Shown piece after piece: positions 48,553-56,908 of a stretch of DNA of 64,000 nucleotides (the first letter of the stretch is position 1; every line of letters begins with the position of its first letter). The notes below the pieces were generated by a model. That model did not search any database, was not told where the DNA came from, and saw only the letters and a program-made list of their open reading frames with translations. Made by a program: the position numbers and the translations under genes. Source of the stretch: JBOZRQ01 sp050789255 (lineage in GTDB: Bacteria > Bacillota > Sulfobacillia > Symbiobacteriales > Symbiobacteriaceae); the NCBI GenBank assembly GCA_050789255.1, contig JBOZRQ010000015.1, positions 198,410 to 262,409 of the forward strand. Reading direction: 5' to 3'.

Positions 48553-51180
48553 CTATAGCTGGACCGCCTCAAGCCCGTCCGGCGTGATGCCCAGGAGCAG
48601 GGCCGCTCCGGCCTGCACGTACGGGATGCCCTCGACTCGGATGGCGCTTGCGGTGCCGCCGGTGGCGATCCACGTCATGTTCTTCCCAAGCCACTGCTGG
48701 ATCAGGTCACGCTCCCGGGGGTCTGTGAACTGCGTCGGCAGGTGTGCGCCCACCATGACCACCCGTTTCACCGCCGGGTCAGAGGCGGTGCGCTCCAGCA
48801 GGGCCTTCAGGTCCTGGAGCTGCTGGAAGCCGGCGATGCGCAGGCTCCCCTCCCCCGTGTTCAGCAGCACGAAGCGGGTCCCATTGTGGTCAACGCTCTG
48901 CAGCCGGTCCGACACGGTGCGTGGATTCAAGATGACCTCCGCGCCGGCGGCGGTGGCAAGCTTGCGGCTCGCTTCGTCCGCGATGATCGCCACCTTAGCA
49001 GCGCCGGGCTTGAGGGACTTGCCGGGCGCCAGCAGGAGCGGATCCTGCGGGGGCGCTGTCCTGGTCACGGCGGGGAGCGGGACCTTGCTGATCACCTGCA
49101 TGTCCGAGAACTGCAGCTCGCCGCTGTACTGGCGGGACGCCGTGGTCTCCACGGGGTAGATGCGACTGAGGCTCGCCGTGCCCGCCGGCAGGGCGATCTC
49201 CACGTAGCGCCAGCCCGTCCAGGTGACCTGGCGGGCCAGGTCGAGGGTGGTGGCCCGCCCCTTGGCGTCCAGCACCACGGCTCGGAGCCAGGCGCCCTTG
49301 CCGTCGCCCTTGACCCAGAGGCCCAGCCGTTCGGGCGCCCCCGGCAGGGCCACAGGCGCCTTGGGGTCGGCGTAGGCGGCCCGGTTGCTGCTACCGGCGC
49401 CGAAGTGGTAGGTGAGCTTGATGCCCTTGCCCTTGTAGCCCTGCACGGCGGTGATGGCGCCGCCCACCGTGGCCGGGTACTTGCTGAAGTTCCAGGGTCC
49501 GGTGAATCCATCCACGGCGGTGGTGGTCGTGCCGGCGGCCACCGCCACGGCGGTCCGCTTGCCCTGCACATCCACCTCGATCAGGCCGGAGCCCTCCTTG
49601 ATCGGGGTGACGCTGAAGTAGCCGTCGTTCTGTGGCAGTACCTTCAGCCAGTTCTGGTCGTAGGTCAGCTTCACATCGGGGGTCTCGATGGGGGCGCTGT
49701 AACCCTGTCCGTCGTAACCGACGATGCGGAACCAGCCGGGGCGCCCGGGCACCAGCCTAAGCCCGGTGGGGTCGGGTTCGATGCGCTCCAGGGCGCCGAG
49801 CACGGTCATCGTGATCTCACCGACCGCCTGCCCTGCCTGCGCCCCCACCTTCGCCGTGCCGGGAAGAATCCCGACGAACGCCCCGTCGCCGGTCAGCATG
49901 CCGGTGATCGTCTGCGGGGCTCGCCACGTCACTTTGCCCGGTGCGACAGGTGCATGGGTCTCATCAAAAGCGGCTACGGTCAGGGTGCGGGTCAGGCCCG
50001 GGAAGGTGCGGCCGGAGCCCAGCAGGGTAGCCAAGCTCAGCCGGGTGGGCTTGCCGCTGCCCGGCGCCGCAAAGATCCCGACCCCGTTGGGAATGCGCCG
50101 CTCCTCGCCGTCGGACGGGGCGTTGATGACCGACAGCCCGCCCCCGGGCGCCGTCCGGGCGACCAGGGTGGTGGAGCCGCCGCCGTCGAGCTCCAGGGCG
50201 TTGGCGGCGCCCAGGCTCTGCATCAGGGCGCCGAACTGGTACAGGGTCAGCCCCCCGCTCTCCTCGGAGCGTCCGTCCACCGCCAGCAGGAGCATGCGTC
50301 GGCCATCCGCCGAGAAGCCGACGCCGCTGCGGGGGCCGGTCTTCTTGTCATCGAGGGGTTCCAGCTTGTTCTCCTTCACCATGACCGCCAGGCCGCCCAC
50401 AGCAAACTGCAGGTCGGGGTTGACGCTGTAGCTCACGGTGACCGGGTCGCCCACCTTCAGGCCTGCTAGCCGGTCGGCGCCCTCCTCCCGCCCCACCAGG
50501 ACCAGGGTGTCCGGGCCGATCGCCCCGGTGGTGATCTGCGTGGAGACGGACGCGACCTTGCCGCTCCGGATGATCACCTCCCGGGCCCGGTTGGCGCCGA
50601 AGGCGGCGCCCTGCCGGGTGGCGGTCCAGAGCGGTGTGTAGAGCCCGATGCCGCCGTCGGGCACGGTGTACTTGTTCATGCTGGCGAGGGGATGGCGCCC
50701 GGTGGGCAGGTTGACGGTGCCCACGAGGGCGGCCTGCATCACCTGGCCGAGGCGGTCCTTGCCCACACCGGCGGCGTTCCAGCCATCCGGCGCCGACTTG
50801 AGCACCTGCCCGCCCTGGACTTCGATGCCCAGGGGCTGCTTGGTGTTGTTGATGTCAAAGAAGTCACCGTTGATGGCGGCGATCGCACCGGCGCGTCCGG
50901 CGATCTCCGAGAGCCGCTGTGCGGCGGTGACGGCTGGAGCGGTGACGAGGTCAGCGTAGGTGCCGGGCTGGGTCAGGTCGACCTCTAGCAGGTAGCCTCG
51001 GACCCAGCCGCCCGGGTAGAGCCGGTCGAAGGTGGTCATGCTGACGCCGGGCGCCAGCGGCGTCACTTGCTGTGAGGCGAGAATGCTGGCCGGCGCCGTG
51101 GCAGCAACAGCTGGGGCTACCGGGGCGCCGACCAAGGCCAGTGCAAGGGCGGGTGCGAACAAAAACCTAAGTGAGCGCAA
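48553..51180 (-). CDS. Secreted phosphodiester glycosidase (NAGPA/DUF2233) family protein
   Basis: 875 residues from TTG 51180, with GAGGAGG 12 bases upstream. The signal peptide is residues 1-27. The NAGPA-type domain (about 50-370) has Ala-Ala-Ile-Asn-Gly-Asp-Phe-Phe-Asp, Gly-Val-Gly, and Leu-Glu-Leu-Asp-Gly-Gly-Gly-Ser-Thr-Thr, the family's active-site strand. The rest (about 380-700) is Ig/CBM-like beta structure, followed by a C-terminal calcineurin-like remnant (Met-Val-Gly-Ala-His-Leu-Pro). Probably acts on a cell-wall or exopolysaccharide glycan. Confidence 0.83.
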   Translation of the reverse strand: MRSLRFLFAPALALALVGAPVAPAVAATAPASILASQQVTPLAPGVSMTTFDRLYPGGWVRGYLLEVDLTQPGTYADLVTAPAVTAAQRLSEIAGRAGAIAAINGDFFDINNTKQPLGIEVQGGQVLKSAPDGWNAAGVGKDRLGQVMQAALVGTVNLPTGRHPLASMNKYTVPDGGIGLYTPLWTATRQGAAFGANRAREVIIRSGKVASVSTQITTGAIGPDTLVLVGREEGADRLAGLKVGDPVTVSYSVNPDLQFAVGGLAVMVKENKLEPLDDKKTGPRSGVGFSADGRRMLLLAVDGRSEESGGLTLYQFGALMQSLGAANALELDGGGSTTLVARTAPGGGLSVINAPSDGEERRIPNGVGIFAAPGSGKPTRLSLATLLGSGRTFPGLTRTLTVAAFDETHAPVAPGKVTWRAPQTITGMLTGDGAFVGILPGTAKVGAQAGQAVGEITMTVLGALERIEPDPTGLRLVPGRPGWFRIVGYDGQGYSAPIETPDVKLTYDQNWLKVLPQNDGYFSVTPIKEGSGLIEVDVQGKRTAVAVAAGTTTTAVDGFTGPWNFSKYPATVGGAITAVQGYKGKGIKLTYHFGAGSSNRAAYADPKAPVALPGAPERLGLWVKGDGKGAWLRAVVLDAKGRATTLDLARQVTWTGWRYVEIALPAGTASLSRIYPVETTASRQYSGELQFSDMQVISKVPLPAVTRTAPPQDPLLLAPGKSLKPGAAKVAIIADEASRKLATAAGAEVILNPRTVSDRLQSVDHNGTRFVLLNTGEGSLRIAGFQQLQDLKALLERTASDPAVKRVVMVGAHLPTQFTDPRERDLIQQWLGKNMTWIATGGTASAIRVEGIPYVQAGAALLLGITPDGLEAVQL

Positions 51181-51261
51181 GATGCGTAGTCCTCCTCGGG
51201 GGCTGATCTCAGCTTCCCTAAGATTAGACGCATGCTTATAAGATTGAGTTGCAAACAGAAA

Positions 51262-51282
51262 CCCCAGCCAACGCGGCTGGGG
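51262..51282 (-). terminator. Terminator after the MATE gene
   Basis: An 8-bp perfect stem (51262-51269 / 51275-51282) followed on the minus strand by TTTCTGTTTGC. Confidence 0.75.
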
Positions 51283-51292
51283 TCAGGCTATG

Positions 51293-52669
51293 TCAGGCCA
51301 GTTCGGCTACGGCCGGTGTGGCGACGCTTCGGCGCCAACGGCCGGTCAGGTAATAGGCCCAGTTGAGCAGCAGGCCCGCCCCGCCGCTCAGTGCGATACC
51401 CAGCCAGATTCCCTGGGCGCCGAGCTGCGTGGAGAGGTACCAGGCGAGCGGAATCTTCAGCACCCACTGGGTGACCACCGTAATCGCCAGCGACGGCATG
51501 GTGTCGCCGGCGCCCTGCATCACGCCGCCCAGGGCCATCATCACAGCCATCGGCACGTAAGAGAGGCCGACAATCAGCAGGTAGCCGCTGCCGGCGGACA
51601 GCACCTCCGGGTCCACCGTGAACCAGCGCAGCAGCACCACCGGCTTGAGGATGGCAATCAGGGCGACCGTTCCCGTAATGGCGGTGCAAAGCCCGGCGCT
51701 CCACCGGACCACATGTCTGACCCGGTCGTAGTTCCCGGCGCCCAGGTTTTGCCCCACCAGCGCCCCGACGGCACCGGAGACCGAGATGGCCGGGAGCAGG
51801 GCCAACTGGTCAAACTTCGAGGCGGCCCCGAATGCCGCGACCAGCACCGGGCCGTACCCGTTGATCAGCGCCGTCACGGCGACCATGCTGAAGGAGACCA
51901 GCACCATCTGCAAGCCTACCGGCAAGCCAATGCGGACCAGCAGCGTGACGACCTCCCGGTCGAACTGCCAGAACGAGCGCTTCATCTCCACCAGGTCCGT
52001 GCGCGTCAGCAGCCACCAGATGATCAGGGCTGAGGTCACACACTGGCTGAGCACCGTTGCCAGGGCGGCGCCGGCCACCCCCATCTCCGGAAACGGCCCG
52101 ATCCCCGCGATCATCAGCGGATCAAGGATGATGTTGGTGATCGTGGCGACGGTCATGAACTGAAGCGGGGTGCGGGAGTTCCCCATCCCCCGCATGATCG
52201 ACTCGATGGCGAAGTAGACGAAGATCACCGGCATGCCGGCCATGAAGATCCCCAGGTACGACGCGGCCCCGTCCAGCATCTCGGTGGGCGTACCAATCAT
52301 ACGGAGCAGCGGGTACCGGAAGATGATGCCGGCAGCGGCGGCCACGAACCCGCCCCCGACCAGGAGCATCAGGGAGTTCGCCACGGTGCGCCGCACCATC
52401 GCCTCGTTGCCGGCCCCGCGGAACTGGGCGACTAAGGTGCTGGTGGCTACGGTGACGCCGATGATCAGCGACAGGAGGGCGAAGATCAGCGGAAAGCTGG
52501 TGGACACGGTCCCCAGGGCGTGGGTACCCACGAACCGCCCGACCCAGATGGTGTCGATGACGGCCTGGGCGTTCTGGAGCAGGTTGCTCGCCAGCATGGG
52601 CAGAGCGAAGGTGATCAGGTGCCGGGGGATGGAGCCCTTGGTGAAGTCGAATTGGAGCGCTTTGGACAC
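51293..52669 (-). CDS. MATE-family multidrug/toxin efflux transporter
   Basis: A 458-residue exporter with 12 hydrophobic helices. The N-terminal pattern Ile-Thr-Phe-Ala-Leu-Pro-Met-Leu-Ala-Ser-Asn-Leu-Leu-Gln and Val-Ile-Asp-Thr-Ile-Trp-Val-Gly is the family's signature start. The conserved Pro residues of helix 1 and the symmetric second half (Ile-Gly-Leu-Pro-Val-Gly-Leu-Gln) are present. The start is GTG 52669 with GAGGAGG. A sodium- or proton-coupled pump for cationic compounds. It lies downstream of the salvage operon by 110 bases, on the same strand. Confidence 0.9.
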   Translation of the reverse strand: MSKALQFDFTKGSIPRHLITFALPMLASNLLQNAQAVIDTIWVGRFVGTHALGTVSTSFPLIFALLSLIIGVTVATSTLVAQFRGAGNEAMVRRTVANSLMLLVGGGFVAAAAGIIFRYPLLRMIGTPTEMLDGAASYLGIFMAGMPVIFVYFAIESIMRGMGNSRTPLQFMTVATITNIILDPLMIAGIGPFPEMGVAGAALATVLSQCVTSALIIWWLLTRTDLVEMKRSFWQFDREVVTLLVRIGLPVGLQMVLVSFSMVAVTALINGYGPVLVAAFGAASKFDQLALLPAISVSGAVGALVGQNLGAGNYDRVRHVVRWSAGLCTAITGTVALIAILKPVVLLRWFTVDPEVLSAGSGYLLIVGLSYVPMAVMMALGGVMQGAGDTMPSLAITVVTQWVLKIPLAWYLSTQLGAQGIWLGIALSGGAGLLLNWAYYLTGRWRRSVATPAVAELA

Positions 52670-52779
52670 AAGTCGTCCTCCTCATGGTCCTCTGGGGATC
52701 TGCAAGCGTAACCTCGCCTGCATGAGGATAAACAGGAACATGACAAATTAGACGACTTTGTGTAGGAAAGCGATACCCC

Positions 52780-53418
52780 CTACCCCCACCGGCGCTGGCG
52801 CCAGATCGCCCGCAGCCGTGCGACCTCCTCTTCCGCCAGCGGAACGCAGCGCCCCAGCAGCTCCAGTTGGATCGTGGTCTCCGCCAGGGCCTCCAGGACC
52901 TCCATCTTCATGCGGGCGCCCTCCACCGAGCGGCCCACCGTAATCGCCCCGTGGTTCAGCAGCAGGGCGCCGTCAGCATCCATGAGCGCCTGGGCGGTGG
53001 CCTCTCCCAGCTGGGCGGAGGCCGCCGGAAGGTAGGGCACGCACGGGATGTCTCCCAGGGCGAAGAGCGCCTCCGGCAGGGTGTCGACCCGGATCGGCCG
53101 GTGTGCGGAGGCCAGCACCCCCGCCTTGATGGGGTGAGCGTGCACCACCGCCTGAACCCCCGGCAGCGCCCGGTAAATGGCCGTGTGCATGGCCGTCTCC
53201 GCGGAGGGGCGCCTGTCTCCCTGGATAACTCTTCCGTCCAAATCTATGATGAGCAGCTCCTGCGGGCGCAGGCGCCCCTTGGCGGCGCCCGACGGGGTGA
53301 TCAGGATGCGCTCCGCATCCAGCCGGGCCGAGAGATTGCCCGAGGCGCCGGCCATCATGCCCTGGCGGTAGAGGTCGCGCCCGGCCCGCACGAGCGCCTT
53401 TCTCAGAGCGAGATCCAT
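52780..53418 (-). CDS. Class II aldolase/adducin-family protein (probable 5-deoxypentulose-phosphate aldolase, Ald2-like)
   Basis: 212 residues from ATG 53418, with GGAGGAGG; the start overlaps the upstream gene by 16 bases. The fold's motifs are Gly-Asn-Leu-Ser-Ala-Arg, Thr-Pro-Ser-Gly, Glu73-equivalent in Ser-Ala-Glu-Thr-Ala-Met-His, the zinc pair His-Ala-His and a late His in Leu-Leu-Asn-His-Gly-Ala. With mtnA and phosphorylase genes next to it, cleavage of a ribulose-1-phosphate (DHAP plus an aldehyde) is the likely reaction, as in the DHAP shunt. A MtnB-like dehydratase is the alternative. Confidence 0.82.
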   Translation of the reverse strand: MDLALRKALVRAGRDLYRQGMMAGASGNLSARLDAERILITPSGAAKGRLRPQELLIIDLDGRVIQGDRRPSAETAMHTAIYRALPGVQAVVHAHPIKAGVLASAHRPIRVDTLPEALFALGDIPCVPYLPAASAQLGEATAQALMDADGALLLNHGAITVGRSVEGARMKMEVLEALAETTIQLELLGRCVPLAEEEVARLRAIWRQRRWG

Positions 53419-54074
53419 GTCCGCCAGTCCTCCTCCACCACGCCCTGTTCTTTGCTGAACTTCATGGTCTGGTCGCAGGTGCAGGGGCTTTCCTTCCTTG
53501 CGTTGGATGCGTCCTGCAACAAGGAGGTCAGGTCCCCCTCGCCGACCAAGGTCAGGGCAGCGTAGCACAGCTCCAGCTCCCGGGCGAGATAAGCCTCGGG
53601 CAGCAGGGCGGTGCCCACCAGGTCGGCGCCCCACTGGCGATACATGCGCAGCTCCGCCGGAGTCGCATCCCGCGGGCCGTCGGTGCATACATAGACCCCG
53701 CCCTTAAAGGCCCGGGCCGTGCGCTGGCGGGCGGTGGCCAGCAGGGTCCCCATCAGGTCGGGGCAGAAGGGCGGGTTCAGCTTGATGAAGCCGTAGCCCT
53801 TCCCCACGAAGTAGGTGAAGGGGCGCAGGCGGGTCTGATCGATCACATCCGCCGGCACCACGATATCGCCGGGCTCCAACAGCGGGCTGACTGCCTGGAC
53901 GGTATCCGCAGCCAGCACACGGCGGGCGCCCATCGCCTTGGCGGCGTAGATGGTGGCTCGGGCGTCCTCTGCCCGAACCAGGACGTTGCCACGGCCGCAG
54001 ACCTTACCGAATGGGGTCTCCGCCTGCATCACAGCGTCCGAGAGCGAAGGTACGATCAGGACGGTCTCACTCAT
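53403..54074 (-). CDS. PNP/UDP-family nucleoside phosphorylase paralog
   Basis: 223 residues. The C-terminal half carries the family signature Gly-Val-Tyr-Val-Cys-Thr-Asp-Gly-Pro-Arg-Asp-Ala-Thr-Pro-Ala-Glu-Leu-Arg-Met-Tyr-Arg, and Ala-Arg-Glu-Leu-Glu-Leu-Cys-Tyr-Ala. The first half is short and lacks the phosphate-binding Gly-Gly and Arg-His elements of MTA phosphorylase, so it may be a partner chain or have altered activity. A Cys-Thr-Cys motif lies near its end. It overlaps the MTAP gene by ATGA. Probable heteromer or paralog of MTAP; activity uncertain. Confidence 0.72.
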   Translation of the reverse strand: MSETVLIVPSLSDAVMQAETPFGKVCGRGNVLVRAEDARATIYAAKAMGARRVLAADTVQAVSPLLEPGDIVVPADVIDQTRLRPFTYFVGKGYGFIKLNPPFCPDLMGTLLATARQRTARAFKGGVYVCTDGPRDATPAELRMYRQWGADLVGTALLPEAYLARELELCYAALTLVGEGDLTSLLQDASNARKESPCTCDQTMKFSKEQGVVEEDWRTWISL

Positions 54075-54805
54075 GCGGCGGCGCCCTCCTCTTGCAGCAG
54101 CTTCAGCAGGACCTGGAGCATCATCGGCCCGACCTCGGCCCCAAACAGGCGCTGCTCAGGCCCGTCGAACGGGACCCCGGTGGCGTAGTTCGAGACCCAG
54201 CAGACCGCGCCGTACTTGAGCCCCAACTCCCTGGCCAGGAAGACCTCTGGCGCCATGGTCATGCCGACCAGCTCCGCCCCGGCCTGGGCCAGCAGGCGGA
54301 TCTCGGCGGCGGTCTCCAGGCGGGCGCCCTCGGTCCCGGCGTAGATCGCCCCGGGCGATGCCCGGTGCCCCAGCGCCGCCGCGGCCCGCACCAGGGCCTG
54401 GCGCAGGTCGGAGTCGAACAGTTCTCCCCGGACGGGGCCATTCTCCCCGAACGTGGCGATTCGCCCCCGCGTCCAATCAATGATGTCGCTCACGACGGCC
54501 AGCGAGCCGGGCGCCAGCGACCGGACCAGCGAACCGGCGCTGTTCCAGCCGAGGATCCGATCGGCGCCAAGCACCCTTGCGGCCCAGACGTTGGCCCGGT
54601 AGTTGATGAACGGCGGGGTCACCCCCAGCCGCCCCTGCCCGCCGTGGCGGGAGAGGAAGGCGCAGTCCTGGCCCTCGTAGCGGAAGCGCAGCACGGGTCC
54701 CGCCGGGCCGAAGGGCGTCTCGATGACGCTCTCCTCCAGCACGGTGGCGAAGCGCTCAAACTCCAGGTGGTAGGCGGCGGTACCGCCGATGATCAGCGTG
54801 CTCAT
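54071..54805 (-). CDS. mtnP: S-methyl-5'-thioadenosine / 5'-deoxyadenosine phosphorylase
   Basis: 244 residues. Phosphate and base elements of MTAP are present: Ile-Gly-Gly-Thr near the N terminus, Ser-Arg-His-Gly-Gly-Gln-Gly, Pro-Phe-Ile-Asn-Tyr-Arg-Ala-Asn, Gly-Thr-Glu-Gly-Ala-Arg-Leu-Glu-Thr-Ala-Ala-Glu-Ile-Arg, Val-Gly-Met-Thr-Met-Ala-Pro-Glu, and Asn-Tyr-Ala-Thr-Gly. The reaction is phosphorolysis of MTA or 5'-deoxyadenosine to adenine and a 1-phosphate sugar. It overlaps both neighbours by four bases, so mtnA, mtnP and the paralog are coupled. Confidence 0.88.
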   Translation of the reverse strand: MSTLIIGGTAAYHLEFERFATVLEESVIETPFGPAGPVLRFRYEGQDCAFLSRHGGQGRLGVTPPFINYRANVWAARVLGADRILGWNSAGSLVRSLAPGSLAVVSDIIDWTRGRIATFGENGPVRGELFDSDLRQALVRAAAALGHRASPGAIYAGTEGARLETAAEIRLLAQAGAELVGMTMAPEVFLARELGLKYGAVCWVSNYATGVPFDGPEQRLFGAEVGPMMLQVLLKLLQEEGAAA

Positions 54806-55848
54806 TTCGGCTCGGGAGCCTGGAAGTAGTGCTTGATGTTCCAGGGCGAGAAGAGCCCCCGCTCCGTGCTGATCACGCTGACGAACTGCGGCGGGGTGAT
54901 ATCGAACGCCGGATAGTATCCCTTGATCCCCTCCACCGCGGTGCGCACGCCCCGGGCATAGAAGACCTCCTCGGGGTTGCGCTCCTCGATCGGGATCGAG
55001 GCCTCATCGGGCCGCTCGGGGTCGGGGCCGTCGTAACCGAGCACAATGAAGGGCACGCCAAACTGGTGGGCCAGCACGGCGTACTGGAAGGTGCCCACCT
55101 TGTTGGAGATATGACCATCCAGCGTGATGGAGTCCGCAGCGGTGACGTACTTGGTGATCATCCCGCGGTAGAACATGTACCCGGGCATGTTGTCCGTGAC
55201 CAAGGTGACCGGCACGCCGATCTCCTTGGCCTGGGCGGCGGTGAGGCGGGCGCCCTGCAGATAGGGCCGGGTCTCGGTGCAGATCAGCTCGATCTGCTTG
55301 TCCGCCTCCACGGCGTAGTACAGCATGTAGTTGAGCGCAGCGCCGGCGAAGCAGTGGGTCAGAATCCGGTCGCCGTCCTGGAGCAGCTCGCTGGCATACT
55401 TGCCGCTCAGGCGGGCCGCCCGGTCCCCGGCCTTGATCTGGCCGTCGACGTAAGCCACCAACACCGCCTCGGCGTCCTGGCCGTTATCGATCGCCTGGTT
55501 GGCCAGGAGCAGGCCGTTGTCCATGAGCGGGAAGATGTCGCCCGCCGTCGGGCGGGTGGAGCGAAGCCGGCGGTGCGCTTCGGCGAGAGCCGCCTTGTAC
55601 CCCTCCGCCTTCAGATGTTTGAACTGCTTGGCCGCCAGCGCCAGGCCATACCCGGCAGCGTAGGCCAGGGGCGGGCCGCCCTGGATCACCATGTCGATGA
55701 TGGCGGTGGCCACCTCTTCGTAGGTCCGGCAGGGCACAAAGGTCACAACCTCGGGCAGCTTGCGCCGGTCTAATACCTGAACCACGCCATCCTCATACTT
55801 CAGCGTATCCGCACGGTTGGTCAGGATAGGCAGCGTTGCCTTGGCCAT
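54802..55848 (-). CDS. mtnA: 5-methylthioribose-1-phosphate isomerase-like protein (MtnA family)
   Basis: 348 residues from ATG 55848 behind GGAGGAA; longer open frame upstream is unsupported. It belongs to the MtnA/eIF2B-alpha fold: Gln-Gly-Gly-Pro-Pro-Leu-Ala-Tyr replaces the common Arg-Gly-Ala-Pro-Ala-Ile, the catalytic Cys is in Thr-His-Cys-Phe-Ala-Gly (usually Thr-His-Cys-Asn-Ala-Gly), and the catalytic Asp is in Ala-Ala-Asp-Ser-Ile...Ser-Asn-Lys-Val-Gly-Thr. Both acid/base residues are kept, but the substrate loops differ, so 5-deoxyribose-1-phosphate may be preferred over the methylthio form. Confidence 0.85.
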   Translation of the reverse strand: MAKATLPILTNRADTLKYEDGVVQVLDRRKLPEVVTFVPCRTYEEVATAIIDMVIQGGPPLAYAAGYGLALAAKQFKHLKAEGYKAALAEAHRRLRSTRPTAGDIFPLMDNGLLLANQAIDNGQDAEAVLVAYVDGQIKAGDRAARLSGKYASELLQDGDRILTHCFAGAALNYMLYYAVEADKQIELICTETRPYLQGARLTAAQAKEIGVPVTLVTDNMPGYMFYRGMITKYVTAADSITLDGHISNKVGTFQYAVLAHQFGVPFIVLGYDGPDPERPDEASIPIEERNPEEVFYARGVRTAVEGIKGYYPAFDITPPQFVSVISTERGLFSPWNIKHYFQAPEPK

Positions 55849-55889
55849 AGGGCGTTCCTCCATATAGTACAGGATCCCATTTTGTTTCG

Positions 55890-55917
55890 AGTATAGCACG
55901 CTTTGGGGGTGTTTTCA
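55890..55917 (-). promoter_or_regulatory. Candidate promoter of the salvage operon
   Basis: On the minus strand TGAAAA (55912-55917), 16 bases, TATACT (55890-55895), about 40 bases before mtnA. Confidence 0.45.
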
Positions 55918-56838
55918 TTGATTCAGCAGGCAGCCGCCATCATGGAACGGGCGAGGGCGATCCGGTCTCTGCTCCTCGCCGAAGTCGAGCAGGCCACCAC
56001 AGACGAGATGCTAAGAAGGCCCGGCAGCCGCTACTCTGCCCGGGACGTCCTGGTCCACGTGGGCAACTGGGAAGAAGAGGCCGTCCGCTGGCTTCCGTAT
56101 ATGCTCCGCGGCGAGCCGGTGCCCCAGATGGAGCCCAAGTCGATCGACGAGATCAACGCCGAGATGCTTGCTCGCTACGATCATTTGGATGTCGCCGGGG
56201 CGGTCGGTTACCTGGCGGATGTGCGTACGCAGCTGGAGGACCTGGCCGAGCAGATCACACACGAGCAGTGGCAGTGCGACCGCAGCTTCCTCGGCGTGCT
56301 GATCATGTGTCCGGACCACGAGATCGCCCACCTGCACCAACTGCGGGAGGCCCTGGCCGCCGCCCGGGGCGACGCGGTCGAAGCTGCGGTCCGCTACCTG
56401 CGCTACACCCGGCAGCGAGTGCTGGTGCGGGTCAACCCGGAGTTCCGCTCGGCGGATGCGCTCACCTGGCGCCCGCCGGACGGCAAGTGGACCACCCGGG
56501 AGATCCTGATCCACCTGGCGGTCTGGGACCGCTTCGCCGCCTACCACTTCAGCGAGCTGGCAGCAGGGCGCCCGGCCCCGCCCATGCCCTTCCCGGAGGG
56601 CGGCCTGGACGCCTGGAACCAGGCACAGGTCGACGCCGGCGCCTGGATGACCCTGACCGACATCCTGGCCGAACTGGGCGCGGCCCGTGAGGCGCTGGAG
56701 GCTGCGCTGCGCCGCCTAACGCCCGAGCAACTCGCCGGGCCCGACGCCCAGAGCTGGCTGGAGTACCGCCAGCACGACGAGCACCACATGCACCAGATCC
56801 TCGCCCGGCTCCAGGGCTGGCGCGCGTCGCAGGGGTAA
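55918..56838 (+). CDS. Double DinB-like (DUF664-type) four-helix protein
   Basis: About 306 residues with two tandem DinB-like helical bundles. Each has the pattern helix, Arg-Asp-Val-Leu-Val-His-Val (first copy) or Arg-Glu-Ile-Leu-Ile-His-Leu (second copy) with a metal-binding His, and a late His-X3-His (His-Glu-Ile-Ala-His, and His-Asp-Glu-His-His). These may be thiol-dependent metalloenzymes. The start is a TTG at 55918, six bases after GGGGGTG; GTG 55909 or TTG 55903 are possible. A terminator follows immediately, at the right end of the element. Confidence 0.78.
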   Translation: MIQQAAAIMERARAIRSLLLAEVEQATTDEMLRRPGSRYSARDVLVHVGNWEEEAVRWLPYMLRGEPVPQMEPKSIDEINAEMLARYDHLDVAGAVGYLADVRTQLEDLAEQITHEQWQCDRSFLGVLIMCPDHEIAHLHQLREALAAARGDAVEAAVRYLRYTRQRVLVRVNPEFRSADALTWRPPDGKWTTREILIHLAVWDRFAAYHFSELAAGRPAPPMPFPEGGLDAWNQAQVDAGAWMTLTDILAELGAAREALEAALRRLTPEQLAGPDAQSWLEYRQHDEHHMHQILARLQGWRASQG

Positions 56839-56883
56839 ATCCCGCGAAAGGAAGCGAGCGGCGGCGCAGCGTAAAGATAAGAG

Positions 56884-56907
56884 ACGACCGTGGGCAGCCA
56901 CGGTCGT
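56884..56907 (+). terminator. Terminator at the right end of the element
   Basis: A perfect 10-bp stem (56884-56893 / 56898-56907), GCAG loop, TTTGCGTCT tail. It ends two bases before the attP half-site, so it would insulate the recombinase gene in the excised circle. Confidence 0.8.
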
Positions 56908-56908
56908 T

